Assembly (NCBI GenBank): GCA_964553045.1
Contig: CAZKJG010000013.1
Location: 32,798-96,797 of the forward strand
Length of the DNA stretch: 64,000 bases
From: JAWLEP01 sp964553045
GTDB lineage: Bacteria; Fermentibacterota; Fermentibacteria; Fermentibacterales; JCC-6
Reading direction: 5' to 3'
Shown: piece by piece, positions 40,093 to 47,057 of the stretch
Position numbering within the stretch: the stretch's first letter is position 1
How the letters are laid out: each line of letters starts with the position of its first letter
The notes under the pieces: model-generated
Told to the model about the DNA's origin: nothing
The model's input: only the letters and a program-made list of their open reading frames with translations
Databases searched by the model: none
Program-made: the position numbers and the translations under genes

Positions 40093-40722
40093 ATGTATGA
40101 TCAGATAGGAATCTGGGTGGCCGCCTTCTTCACACTGGCCATCTACTCGTTCCTCTACAAGGAGAACCCCGTATACAGGTTCGCCGAGCACGCGGTGGTG
40201 GGCATCTCCCTGGGCTACTTCATGGTCTACACCTACAGCAACGTCCTGGAGCCCAGGCTGTTCAGACCGCTGTTCACCGAGGGGCAGTGGGGCCTGATCT
40301 TCGTCCTGATGCTGGGCCTGCTGTACATCACCAGGTTCTTCCGCAGCATCTCCTGGCTGTCCCGCTACCCCATAGCGGTGGTGTTCGGAATGGCCATGGG
40401 CCTCTCCTTCCCCCGGACCATGCTGTCGATGGTCCTGCGGCAGGCCGAGGCCACGGTGATACCCATCTACCAGAGCGGAATGGCCTGGCACGACGTGCTG
40501 GGCAACCTGGTGATCATCATAGGCACGCTGACGGCCCTGATCTACTTCTTCTTCAGCAAGCCGCACAAGGGATGGTTCTTCGGAACCGGCTCCAAGATAG
40601 GCATCTGGATCATCATGATCGCCTTCGGGGCCACCTTCGGCTTCACCGTGATGGGCCGAATCAGCCTGCTGATCGGCAGGGTGCAGTTCCTCCTCACCGA
40701 CTGGCTGCACGTGATCCAGTAG
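40093..40722 (+). CDS. Integral membrane protein of the DUF6754 cassette (six to seven helices)
   Basis: A 209-residue protein with about six helices, for example near residues 5-19, 33-50, 66-82, 93-110, 132-155 and 165-190. It has 'YKENPVYRFAEHAVVGISLGYFMVY', typical of a small polytopic protein with charged helix ends. No family recognised. It is the last gene of the cassette; a strong terminator follows 20 bases later, so the unit ends here. Confidence 0.6.
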   Translation: MYDQIGIWVAAFFTLAIYSFLYKENPVYRFAEHAVVGISLGYFMVYTYSNVLEPRLFRPLFTEGQWGLIFVLMLGLLYITRFFRSISWLSRYPIAVVFGMAMGLSFPRTMLSMVLRQAEATVIPIYQSGMAWHDVLGNLVIIIGTLTALIYFFFSKPHKGWFFGTGSKIGIWIIMIAFGATFGFTVMGRISLLIGRVQFLLTDWLHVIQ

Positions 40723-40741
40723 CCCGTGTGCTGAATGGCGG

Positions 40742-40774
40742 CGGGGCGCCCGTGTACCGGGCGCCCCGTCTTTG
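40742..40774 (+). terminator. Rho-independent terminator of the DUF6754 operon
   Basis: A perfect 11-base stem, CGGGGCGCCCG (40742-40752) with CGGGCGCCCCG (40758-40768), loop TGTAC, then a T-rich tail TCTTTG. Confidence 0.8.
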
Positions 40775-40787
40775 TATATTAAATGCA

Positions 40788-41288
40788 ATGAACGGTTCTC
40801 TGTCAGCTCTCACCGAGACACTGTCCGCCGTCCCCGGCCTGGAAGCCCGCGGAGACGGCTCTTTGAGTTTCCGTGGCGTACGGGTGGCAAAGGCGGTCAG
40901 GTGCGGGTCGGGCATTCTGCTCGACGTGCGGGCCCATCCACTGGACGCGCCGCAGCTGGTTGAGGTCTACGGCTTCTGCCGGCTACTTGCCGCCGGTGAC
41001 CGCGGCGAAGAGGGCTGGATTCGTGCCACGCTGCATCCGAACGGGGGAGAAGAGGCTCTGGAGGCCGTCCGTGAGGCGGTGGCCTCGGCGGAGGATCGAG
41101 TGCGCGAGGAAACAGGGGAGGAGAACGGAATGGACAAGTACGTATGCGACGTGTGCGGATGGGTTTACGACCCGGCGAAGGGTGACCCTGACAGCGGTGT
41201 GGAGCCAGGAACGAAGTTCGAGGACCTTCCCGACGACTGGACCTGCCCGGTCTGCGGGGCCGGCAAGGACGACTTCTCCAAGCAGTAG
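40788..41288 (+). CDS. Rubredoxin with an unrecognised N-terminal domain (or internal start)
   Basis: A continuous 166-codon frame. Residues 115-166 are a classic rubredoxin: CDVCGW (Cys 120 and 123) and CPVCG (Cys 153 and 156), with the YDP..GDPDSGV...GTKFEDLPDDW loop, binding one iron for electron transfer. The first 114 residues (MNGSLSALTETLSAVPGLEA...) look like a small alpha/beta domain with a helical end, family unknown. An ATG at 41130 with GGGGAGGAG eight bases upstream starts exactly at the rubredoxin (MDKYVCDVC), so separate 52-residue rubredoxin may be made by internal initiation. Both products are possible. Confidence 0.75.
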   Translation: MNGSLSALTETLSAVPGLEARGDGSLSFRGVRVAKAVRCGSGILLDVRAHPLDAPQLVEVYGFCRLLAAGDRGEEGWIRATLHPNGGEEALEAVREAVASAEDRVREETGEENGMDKYVCDVCGWVYDPAKGDPDSGVEPGTKFEDLPDDWTCPVCGAGKDDFSKQ

Positions 41289-41325
41289 TCAGTACGTGGC
41301 GGCATTCAAGTCTTCGGGAGGCGGC

Positions 41326-41583
41326 ATGAAAACCATAGTGGCGATACTGGTGAGCAACCGTCGGGAAGTGGCCACCCGCGTCCAGTCGGTGCTCACCGGC
41401 TGGGGATGCATGATAAAGACCCGTCTGGGCCTGCACGGCGGCGTGCTGGACGAGTGCACCGACACCGGCCTGATAATCGTCGAGCTGGTGGGCGAGGAGG
41501 AGAAGCGCGACGAGTTCGTCCGCAAGCTGGGCGTCATTCGGGGTGTCGACGTCAAGCGCATAGACCTGGCCCTGGAAGACTAG
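41326..41583 (+). CDS. TM1266-type small ACT-like regulator
   Basis: An 85-residue protein with a beta-alpha-beta ACT-like pattern: 'IVAILVSNRREVATRVQSVLTGWGCMIKTRLGLHGG' in parts, 'GLIIVELVGEEEKRDEFVRKLGVIRGVDVKRID'. This matches the family of 'putative iron-only hydrogenase system regulator' proteins, which are NikR-C-like. The specific role is unknown. The neighbour is a rubredoxin, but no hydrogenase gene is in the window. Confidence 0.65.
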   Translation: MKTIVAILVSNRREVATRVQSVLTGWGCMIKTRLGLHGGVLDECTDTGLIIVELVGEEEKRDEFVRKLGVIRGVDVKRIDLALED

Positions 41584-41585
41584 GC

Positions 41586-42428
41586 TTGGCCCCCCTCCCG
41601 GACCCCAGGCTGCCTGCGGCGCTGGAGGGGCTGTACGACTGCTACAACAACCGCTGCTGGGTGCACCCCGACCCCCTGGAGTACCTCTACCGCTACGACC
41701 GCCTGGAGGACAGGGAGGTGGCGTCCCTGGTGGCCTCCATGCTGGCCTACGGCCGGGTGGAGCAGATCCTCCGAAGCGTGTCGGCGGTGCTCGACCCGCT
41801 GGGGGGAGCGCCGGCCAAGGCCCTTCGCCACCTGTACCCCGAGGAGCTGGAGTGCATGCTGGCCGGCTTCAGCCACCGCTTCGCCACCGGCTTCGAGGTG
41901 GCCAGGATACTCAAGGCCTACTCCCGCCTGCAGGCGGCCGAGGGCGGCATAGGATCCTACCTGCGAAGCCTGCAAGGCAGCCTCCTGGACAGGCTGGACA
42001 TACTGGTGGGCCGGCTCTACGACCTGGCCGGCATACCGCCCGTGCACCTGCTGGCCATACCCTCCCGGGGCAGCGCGTGCAAGCGGCACATGCTGATGCT
42101 GCGCTGGATGGTCCGCTGCGACCGGGTGGACCCCGGAGGCTGGCAGTACCTGGGCCGGGAGAACCTGGTGGTACCCCTGGACACTCACATGCTGCGGGGG
42201 GCCAGGATGATGGGAATCACGTCGAGGTCGTCCGCGTGCCTGCGGACGGCCCGGGAGATCACCGACGGCTTCGCGGAGCTGCGGCCCGACGATCCAGCCC
42301 GCTACGACTTTGCCATAACCAGGTTCGGGATACGTTCCGAGCTTACCATGGAGGACCTGCTTTCGGATATTGCCGACCGCTGCCATGGGGGAGCTGCGTG
42401 CCCGACTCAGGACGGAACCGTGGGCTGA
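41586..42428 (+). CDS. TIGR02757 family protein (DUF2400)
   Basis: The 280-residue protein is rich in Arg and aromatic residues: 'EVASLVASMLAYGRVEQILRS', 'ACKRHMLMLRWMVRCDRVDPGGW', 'VVPLDTHMLRGARMMGI', and 'DPARYDFAITRFGI', which match the TIGR02757/DUF2400 family of unknown function, related in pattern to helix-hairpin-helix base excision enzymes. The proposed start is the TTG two bases after the regulator gene; a ribosome site is not clear. Confidence 0.82.
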   Translation: MAPLPDPRLPAALEGLYDCYNNRCWVHPDPLEYLYRYDRLEDREVASLVASMLAYGRVEQILRSVSAVLDPLGGAPAKALRHLYPEELECMLAGFSHRFATGFEVARILKAYSRLQAAEGGIGSYLRSLQGSLLDRLDILVGRLYDLAGIPPVHLLAIPSRGSACKRHMLMLRWMVRCDRVDPGGWQYLGRENLVVPLDTHMLRGARMMGITSRSSACLRTAREITDGFAELRPDDPARYDFAITRFGIRSELTMEDLLSDIADRCHGGAACPTQDGTVG

Positions 42429-42461
42429 AATAGGCCCTTTTTCCAATACATGCGCGGGCTC

Positions 42462-42490
42462 TTGACCAATGAACGGGGTTTGGCTACATT
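42462..42490 (+). promoter_or_regulatory. Promoter of tRNA-Phe
   Basis: TTGACC (42462-42467) and TACATT (42485-42490) are 17 bases apart, each 5 of 6 to consensus. The tRNA begins 12 bases after the -10 box. Confidence 0.75.
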
Positions 42491-42502
42491 CCCGTCCGCA
42501 GC

Positions 42503-42578
42503 GCCGAGGTAGCTCAGTTGGTAGAGCACCTGACTGAAAATCCGGTTGTCGGCGGTTCGATTCCGTCCCTCGGCACCA
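42503..42578 (+). tRNA. tRNA-Phe (GAA)
   Basis: 76 bases with encoded CCA. The acceptor stem GCCGAGG pairs with CCTCGGC, the D-arm is AGCTCAGTTGGTAGAGC, the anticodon loop is CTGAAAA (GAA), and the T-loop is GGTTCGATTCC. The anticodon stem has one T-C mismatch. Confidence 0.94.
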
Positions 42579-42580
42579 CG

Positions 42581-42613
42581 GCCCATCGGGGCGACGCCCC
42601 GATGGGCTTCTCT
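42581..42613 (+). terminator. Terminator after tRNA-Phe
   Basis: A perfect 12-base stem GCCCATCGGGGC (42581-42592) with GCCCCGATGGGC (42596-42607), a three-base loop, then TTCTCT. It ends at the last codon of the convergent broken gene. Confidence 0.8.
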
Positions 42614-43041
42614 CATGCGCTCTCCCCGGCGTCCTCTTGGGCTTCCCAGACCTCCCCGGACAGCTCCTGCAGCCGTTGCTCCATCTTGCGCATCCGGCCC
42701 GACATTGCGTTGACCTGGAACTCGATGTAGTTCAGCACCCAGAACAGGAAGCGGTCCACCCTGGCCTGCCTGTGGATCATCCAGATGATCTTCACCGAAA
42801 CCAGCAGAACCGCCATCCCCAGGGAGAGGACCGGGGGGAAGTTCTATATGTGTATGCCCACCAGGTGCCGGAAGAGGTCGAAGAGGAAGAAGAGGCTCAC
42901 CAGGACTATGAAGACCACGTTTATGACCTTGTCCCGGGCTGCGTCGGTCTTGCCCCCTATGCTCCCGATGATCTTCCGGACCTTCTCCTTCTAGGCCACG
43001 TAGTGATCCAGCTCCTCCTGAATCATCTCGGTTTCGTTCAT
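42613..43041 (-). pseudogene. Two-TM membrane protein interrupted by two in-frame amber codons
   Basis: On the minus strand an ATG (43041) with GAAAGGGG seven bases upstream opens a frame of 143 codons with no frameshift, but TAG occurs at codons 17 (VA*KEK) and 66 (GIHI*NFP). Between and after them the protein is well preserved: two long hydrophobic helices (VINVVFIVLVSLFFLFDLF and LGMAVLLVSVKIIWMI) and a C-terminal coiled-coil part (RMRKMEQRLQELSGEVWE). Both stops are one transition away from CAG (Gln). TAG is an ordinary stop elsewhere in the window (recA, rpsI, tsf, uppS), so this is most likely a recent pseudogene; consensus errors or readthrough remain possible. Confidence 0.6.
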
Positions 43042-43124
43042 TTTGCCCCTTTCCATCCAGGGCCTTAGATTCCACCCAGCCAGTGCCCGTGTCAATCCCG
43101 CAGGCCCGCAGGGAGGATGGCCGA

Positions 43125-44309
43125 ATGAGAACTGCCGTGCTGAACTGGATGCCGTTCCTGGGTACGGCCACTGGCGCTTCCCGCCGGACGGTGCAGCTCC
43201 ACTCCCGTCTGACGGGCCGTTTCCCCATCACCGTATGTGCCACGGAAGGACTTGAGCAGAGGGCGAGAGACAGGATGACGGGAGCCGAGATTCGGGAGCT
43301 GGCTCCCCGCCGGACACTCCCGGTAAGATTACTGGAGGGGAGCTCGGTGTGGTGGCGCCGTGCGCTCCGGGGGCTGGATGTGGGCCTGTGGTCCACCGAC
43401 ACCCTGCCCCTGGTTCGCATACCGGGGGCGGCAACCTGCCTTACCGTGCATGACCTTCGCTTCCTTCATCGGACTCGGTTCCTGGGGCCGGGCAGGTACC
43501 TGCTGCTTCTTCTCCGGATGCGGTCTGCCCTGCGGCGGGCGGATGCGGTGGTCACGGTCTCGGCCTGGACCGCCGGCCGCATCCGAGAGAGGTACGGCGT
43601 TCCGAGGGAGAGGCTTCACGTCGTACCCAACGCCGTCGATCCCGACATGGGGCGGAACACGGAGAGGTTACCCCGTCCTTTCGACCGGCCTTACATCCTG
43701 GCGGTGGGACACCTGGAGAGACGCAAGAACCTCCTGGCTCTCGTGGAGGCCTTCGCCGGGCTGGACAGTTCGGCCGGCCGCCTGTTGGTCCTGGCCGGTG
43801 CCGACGGCGGAGCCGCGGAGGTACTGCGCCGGGCCGCCGATGGGGCAGGGGTAGGCGACAGGCTAGTCATGACCGGGCGAGTCTCCGAAGACCGGCTCGC
43901 CTCCCTCTACTCCGGATGTTCGGTACTGGTCTGCCCCTCGCTGTACGAGGGATTCGGCATGACCCTGCTGGAGGGAATGAGCATGGGGGCACCTGTGGTA
44001 GCCTCAGCGATACCTCCCCACAGGGAGGTGGGCGGCCACGTGCCGCTGTGGGTTGAGCCGGGGCCTGACATGGCCGAGGGGTTCCGAGACGGCATCCGTC
44101 GGCTCCTGGAGGATGACGGGAGAGCCCGGGAGATGGGGGTCCAGGGTCGGGAGAGGTCAGGCAGGTTTTCCTGGGATCAGTCGGCCCGCCTCCTCGGTGA
44201 GGTCTACGGTGCTCTTCTCGGTCGGAGAGGAGGCTCCCCGGAACGGTCTGGTTCCGCAGGGAAGGGTGGGCAATATTCCCCCGGCGGAGGCAGGGGGACC
44301 GGAACATGA
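43125..44309 (+). CDS. GT4-type glycosyltransferase
   Basis: The 394-residue protein has the GT-B fold signature of family 4. The N-domain contains 'WSTDTLPLVRIPGAATCLTVHDLRFLH'; the C-domain has 'PYILAVGHLERRKNLLALVEAF' and 'LVCPSLYEGFGMTLLEGMSMGAPVVAS' (donor-site E-x7-E). It transfers a sugar from a nucleotide donor to an unknown acceptor, at the cytoplasmic face. ATG 43125 has GGGAGG eight bases upstream. It overlaps the GNAT gene by ATGA. A Gly-rich tail of about 30 residues ends the protein. Confidence 0.85.
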   Translation: MRTAVLNWMPFLGTATGASRRTVQLHSRLTGRFPITVCATEGLEQRARDRMTGAEIRELAPRRTLPVRLLEGSSVWWRRALRGLDVGLWSTDTLPLVRIPGAATCLTVHDLRFLHRTRFLGPGRYLLLLLRMRSALRRADAVVTVSAWTAGRIRERYGVPRERLHVVPNAVDPDMGRNTERLPRPFDRPYILAVGHLERRKNLLALVEAFAGLDSSAGRLLVLAGADGGAAEVLRRAADGAGVGDRLVMTGRVSEDRLASLYSGCSVLVCPSLYEGFGMTLLEGMSMGAPVVASAIPPHREVGGHVPLWVEPGPDMAEGFRDGIRRLLEDDGRAREMGVQGRERSGRFSWDQSARLLGEVYGALLGRRGGSPERSGSAGKGGQYSPGGGRGTGT

Positions 44310-44761
44310 CTGTACGCGTCAGGGCTATGAGGGCCGGAGACCACTCCGCTCTGGTGGATCTCTGGTCGCGTTTTCCCGGCAACACCATGACCGGGGCGGA
44401 CGGCCCGGAGGGCTTCCGCGAGTTCCTGCGGGTCAACGGCGGGTTCTGCTTCGTCGCCGAGGAGGACGGCCGGGTGGTGGGGTCTGTAATGGCCGGCACC
44501 GACGGCAGGCGGGGCTACGTCTACCACCTGGCAGTGGAACCCGGCAGGCAGAAGGAGGGCCTGGGCGGGCGGCTGATGGAGCATGCGGAGAAAGGCCTGA
44601 GGGAAGCGGGAATAGAGAAGGCCCACCTCTTCATCTACGGGGACAACCCCGCCATCGGCTTCTACCTCAGGGTGGGCTGGCATCTGAGGGAGGACATCGA
44701 GGTGATGAGCAAGGTGCTGATAGGCGAGCGGTACATGGGCACCAGGGTGGATGGCGAATGA
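44306..44761 (+). CDS. GNAT family N-acetyltransferase
   Basis: The 151-residue protein has the acetyl-CoA site 'YHLAVEPGRQKEGLGGRLMEHAE' (R/Q-x-x-G-x-G/A form 'RQKEGLG') and 'NPAIGFYLRVGW', the GNAT motif A and B. RimI-like in length. Substrate unknown. It overlaps both neighbours by ATGA, so it is coupled to the GT and the DUF6754 gene. Confidence 0.85.
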   Translation: MTVRVRAMRAGDHSALVDLWSRFPGNTMTGADGPEGFREFLRVNGGFCFVAEEDGRVVGSVMAGTDGRRGYVYHLAVEPGRQKEGLGGRLMEHAEKGLREAGIEKAHLFIYGDNPAIGFYLRVGWHLREDIEVMSKVLIGERYMGTRVDGE

Positions 44762-45912
44762 CGGCCCTTCTGGTGGCAGGAATGCTCACTGCTTCCTCCG
44801 GGCCCGGCATCGAGGCCGTCCACGACATCCCCAACGACGCCCGCGAGGGCCTGCTGGTGGAGCTGCGGGGAATGGAGGAGCTGCGGGATGCGACCTATCT
44901 GGTGCTTCAGCGGAGTGTGACGGGCATGGAATACAGCGACGTCATGGTCCGCTACCCTCCGTTCCGGGAGGGGATGCTGGAGGACGGCCTGGACCCGGAC
45001 TTTCCCGTGGAGCCCGGAGTGGCCTACAGCTACCGCATCCGCTGGGTGACCGCCGCCGGCGACACCATGGTCTCAGAGCCGTACGCCTCCGAGGTGACCG
45101 CCCGCGGCGAGTGGTTCCACATGGGAAAGACCCAGGTCCTGCTGGCCTGCGTTCTCTTCGTGGGGCTGATACTCTACTTCTTCGGCCGTGCGGAGCGGGG
45201 AGACAGGCTCTACCTGCGGCCCATTCCCGGCATCGAGGCCATTGACGAGGCCATAGGCCGGGCCACCGAGATGGGCAAGCCCATCCTCTACGTACCCGGG
45301 CTCTCCACCATCTCCGACGTGGCCACCATCGCCAGCCTGACCATACTGGGCCGGGTGGCCAAGAAGGTGGCCGAGTACCAGACCCCGCTGATGGTGCCCA
45401 ACCGCGACCCCATAGTCTACACGGTTGCCGAGGAGTCGGTGAAGCAGGCCTACATCGAGGCCGGCCGGCCCGACGCCTACGACGAGGACTGCGTCTTCTA
45501 CCTCACCCAGAGCCAGTTCGCCTTCGTGGCCGGGGTCAACGGCATCATGGCCCGCGAGAGGCCGGCCACCAACTTCTACCTGGGCATGTTCTGGGCCGAG
45601 AGCCTGATACTGGCCGAGACCGGCTCGCTCTCGGGTGCCATACAGATAGCCGGCACCGACGCGGTCACCCAGCTCCCCTTCTTCATCACCACCTGCGACT
45701 ACACTCTTATTGGTGAGGAGCTGTACGCCGCCAGCGCCTACCTGGGCCGCGAGCCCAGGCAGCTGGCCTCCATCAAGGGCCAGGACTGGTTCAAGGCCGT
45801 CCTCATGCTGGTGCTCACCGCGGGCCTTCTGCTCTCGGTGATCTCCGCCCTTACCGGAAGCGATCTGGTGAACCCGCTGCGGGATCTGATCACGGCGGAA
45901 GGCGGTGGCTGA
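44758..45912 (+). CDS. Second DUF6754 membrane protein (solitary paralog)
   Basis: A 384-residue paralog of the gene at 37181. The hydrophobic N-terminus is short (MTALLVAGMLTA); the FnIII-like part (DIPNDAREGLLVELRGMEEL...) is diverged; a helix at about 128-145 and the cytosolic DUF6754 part (155-340) are almost identical to the first copy, and the last helix (about 345-365) is diverged. It lacks the three partner membrane genes. Instead it is flanked and overlapped by two acetyltransferase genes. Swapping of the DUF6754 core by gene conversion with the first copy is likely. Confidence 0.72.
   Translation: MTALLVAGMLTASSGPGIEAVHDIPNDAREGLLVELRGMEELRDATYLVLQRSVTGMEYSDVMVRYPPFREGMLEDGLDPDFPVEPGVAYSYRIRWVTAAGDTMVSEPYASEVTARGEWFHMGKTQVLLACVLFVGLILYFFGRAERGDRLYLRPIPGIEAIDEAIGRATEMGKPILYVPGLSTISDVATIASLTILGRVAKKVAEYQTPLMVPNRDPIVYTVAEESVKQAYIEAGRPDAYDEDCVFYLTQSQFAFVAGVNGIMARERPATNFYLGMFWAESLILAETGSLSGAIQIAGTDAVTQLPFFITTCDYTLIGEELYAASAYLGREPRQLASIKGQDWFKAVLMLVLTAGLLLSVISALTGSDLVNPLRDLITAEGGG
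45340..45704 (+). repeat. 365-bp block identical to 37832-38196 (copy 2)
   Basis: Identical to copy 1 at every base. The first differences lie at 45339 (g for c) and 45705 (t for g), after which the copies diverge quickly. Confidence 0.9.
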
Positions 45913-46393
45913 CCTGAGGGACCTGCTGGTGCCCCTGTACCGCCTGCCCGAGAGGCCGGACCCGCCGGCCGGCGTACTGGTGGACCGCCCGGCGGCCTGC
46001 AGCGCCGCTGCGCTTCTGGAGCGGATCCAAAGCGAGTTCGGAGACGGCTGGGGCTCGGAGGCCCGGGTCTGCCTCTCCGCCATGCCCCCCACCATGGTAG
46101 CCGCCTTCGCGCGGGAGACCGGAGAGCCCATGGGCTTCTGCTGCTGGGACGCCGCGGCCCTGGGCCTTCTGGGACCGGTGGGTGTCTTCGAGGCCCACAG
46201 GGGCAAGGGCCTGGGTCGGGTCCTGGTGATCTCCTGCCTGCACCGCATGAGGTACCGGGGCTACGGGTACGCCGTAGTGGGAGGGGCCGGCCCGGAGGAC
46301 TTCTTCTCCAAAGTCTGCGATGCCCGCCCCATAGCCGGAAGCGGCGGGAGCGTCTACCCCCCCTGGGTCCCGGGGGACGGGTCGGACAGCTGA
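45905..46393 (+). CDS. GNAT-like acetyltransferase
   Basis: The 162-residue protein has 'GFCCWDAAALGLLGPVGVFEAHRGKGLGRVLVISCLHRM' in parts, with the RGKGLG acetyl-CoA motif, and 'GYAVVGGAGPEDFFSKV'. Substrate unknown. The GTG start overlaps the DUF6754 paralog. Its last 40 bases overlap the end of the convergent permease gene. Confidence 0.75.
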   Translation: MADLRDLLVPLYRLPERPDPPAGVLVDRPAACSAAALLERIQSEFGDGWGSEARVCLSAMPPTMVAAFARETGEPMGFCCWDAAALGLLGPVGVFEAHRGKGLGRVLVISCLHRMRYRGYGYAVVGGAGPEDFFSKVCDARPIAGSGGSVYPPWVPGDGSDS

Positions 46394-47055
46394 GGCACCT
46401 CCGGCCTGGCCAGGCCGCGCCTTCCCAGCGCAACGGACAGGCCAACCCCCAGAAGCATGGAAAGCCCCATGTAGATGTCGGCGTGGAAGGCGGCGCCCGA
46501 CCCGTCGCCCGCGGCCATGGAAAGGGCCGGCCAGGAGGTGGGAAGCAGCAGCTCCGCCACCGGGGCGTCTCCCGGACGGAGCAGCAGCTGCAGCACCAGC
46601 AGGGCGCCGATGAAGCCGGCGGATATTCTCTGCCTTACCCCTTCGGTGAAGGCCATGGCCGATGCCGCCGCCAGGGCGGTGAAGGCCAGCGTCAGGTGGC
46701 CCTGCCAGCAGACATTGGCCATTCCGGCTGCCGACAGTCCGGCCAGCACCGCTTCCGAGACCGCCACCGCCGCCGCAAGGGGCAGAAGCCATCCCTCCAG
46801 GGAGATCTTCAGAAGGGCGCCTGACCGCCGGGAGGCCGTGGAGCGGAGGTAGCCCCGAAGCCGGCTGTCGTTCCAGCCCAGGGTCATGGCCACGATGATG
46901 GCCGGCGCCACGAAGGAGGCCGCCTGGGCGGCGGCGTTCCCGGAATGGTCGGCCATCAGGGCCAGCAGCACCCCCCCGGGGAGCAGCAGAAGCTGCGCGG
47001 GTCTCGACCGCAGCCAGCGGAGGTGCCATCCGGCAACCAGCAGAAGCAGGCGCAC
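46354..47055 (-). CDS. Six-helix membrane protein, likely permease partner of the degenerate ABC ATPase
   Basis: A 233-residue hydrophobic protein with about six helices and few charged residues. The gene follows the ATPase-like gene by two bases and so is probably its partner. I see no clear ABC-2 signature. The GTG start at 47055 is chosen because it lies at the upstream stop and leads directly into the first helix (LLLLVAGWHLRWL). It ends inside the convergent GNAT gene. Confidence 0.55.
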   Translation of the reverse strand: MRLLLLVAGWHLRWLRSRPAQLLLLPGGVLLALMADHSGNAAAQAASFVAPAIIVAMTLGWNDSRLRGYLRSTASRRSGALLKISLEGWLLPLAAAVAVSEAVLAGLSAAGMANVCWQGHLTLAFTALAAASAMAFTEGVRQRISAGFIGALLVLQLLLRPGDAPVAELLLPTSWPALSMAAGDGSGAAFHADIYMGLSMLLGVGLSVALGRRGLARPEVPQLSDPSPGTQGG

Positions 47056-47057
47056 CG

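Noticed and set aside
42613..43041. TAG recoded as an amino acid
   Set aside because: TAG ends recA, rpsI, tsf, uppS, clpB and others exactly where family length demands, often with the next gene starting at once, so TAG is a true stop here.
37832..45704. DUF6754 duplication as an insertion sequence or transposon
   Set aside because: No transposase, inverted ends or target duplication surround either identical block; the identity starts and ends inside codons of paralogous genes.
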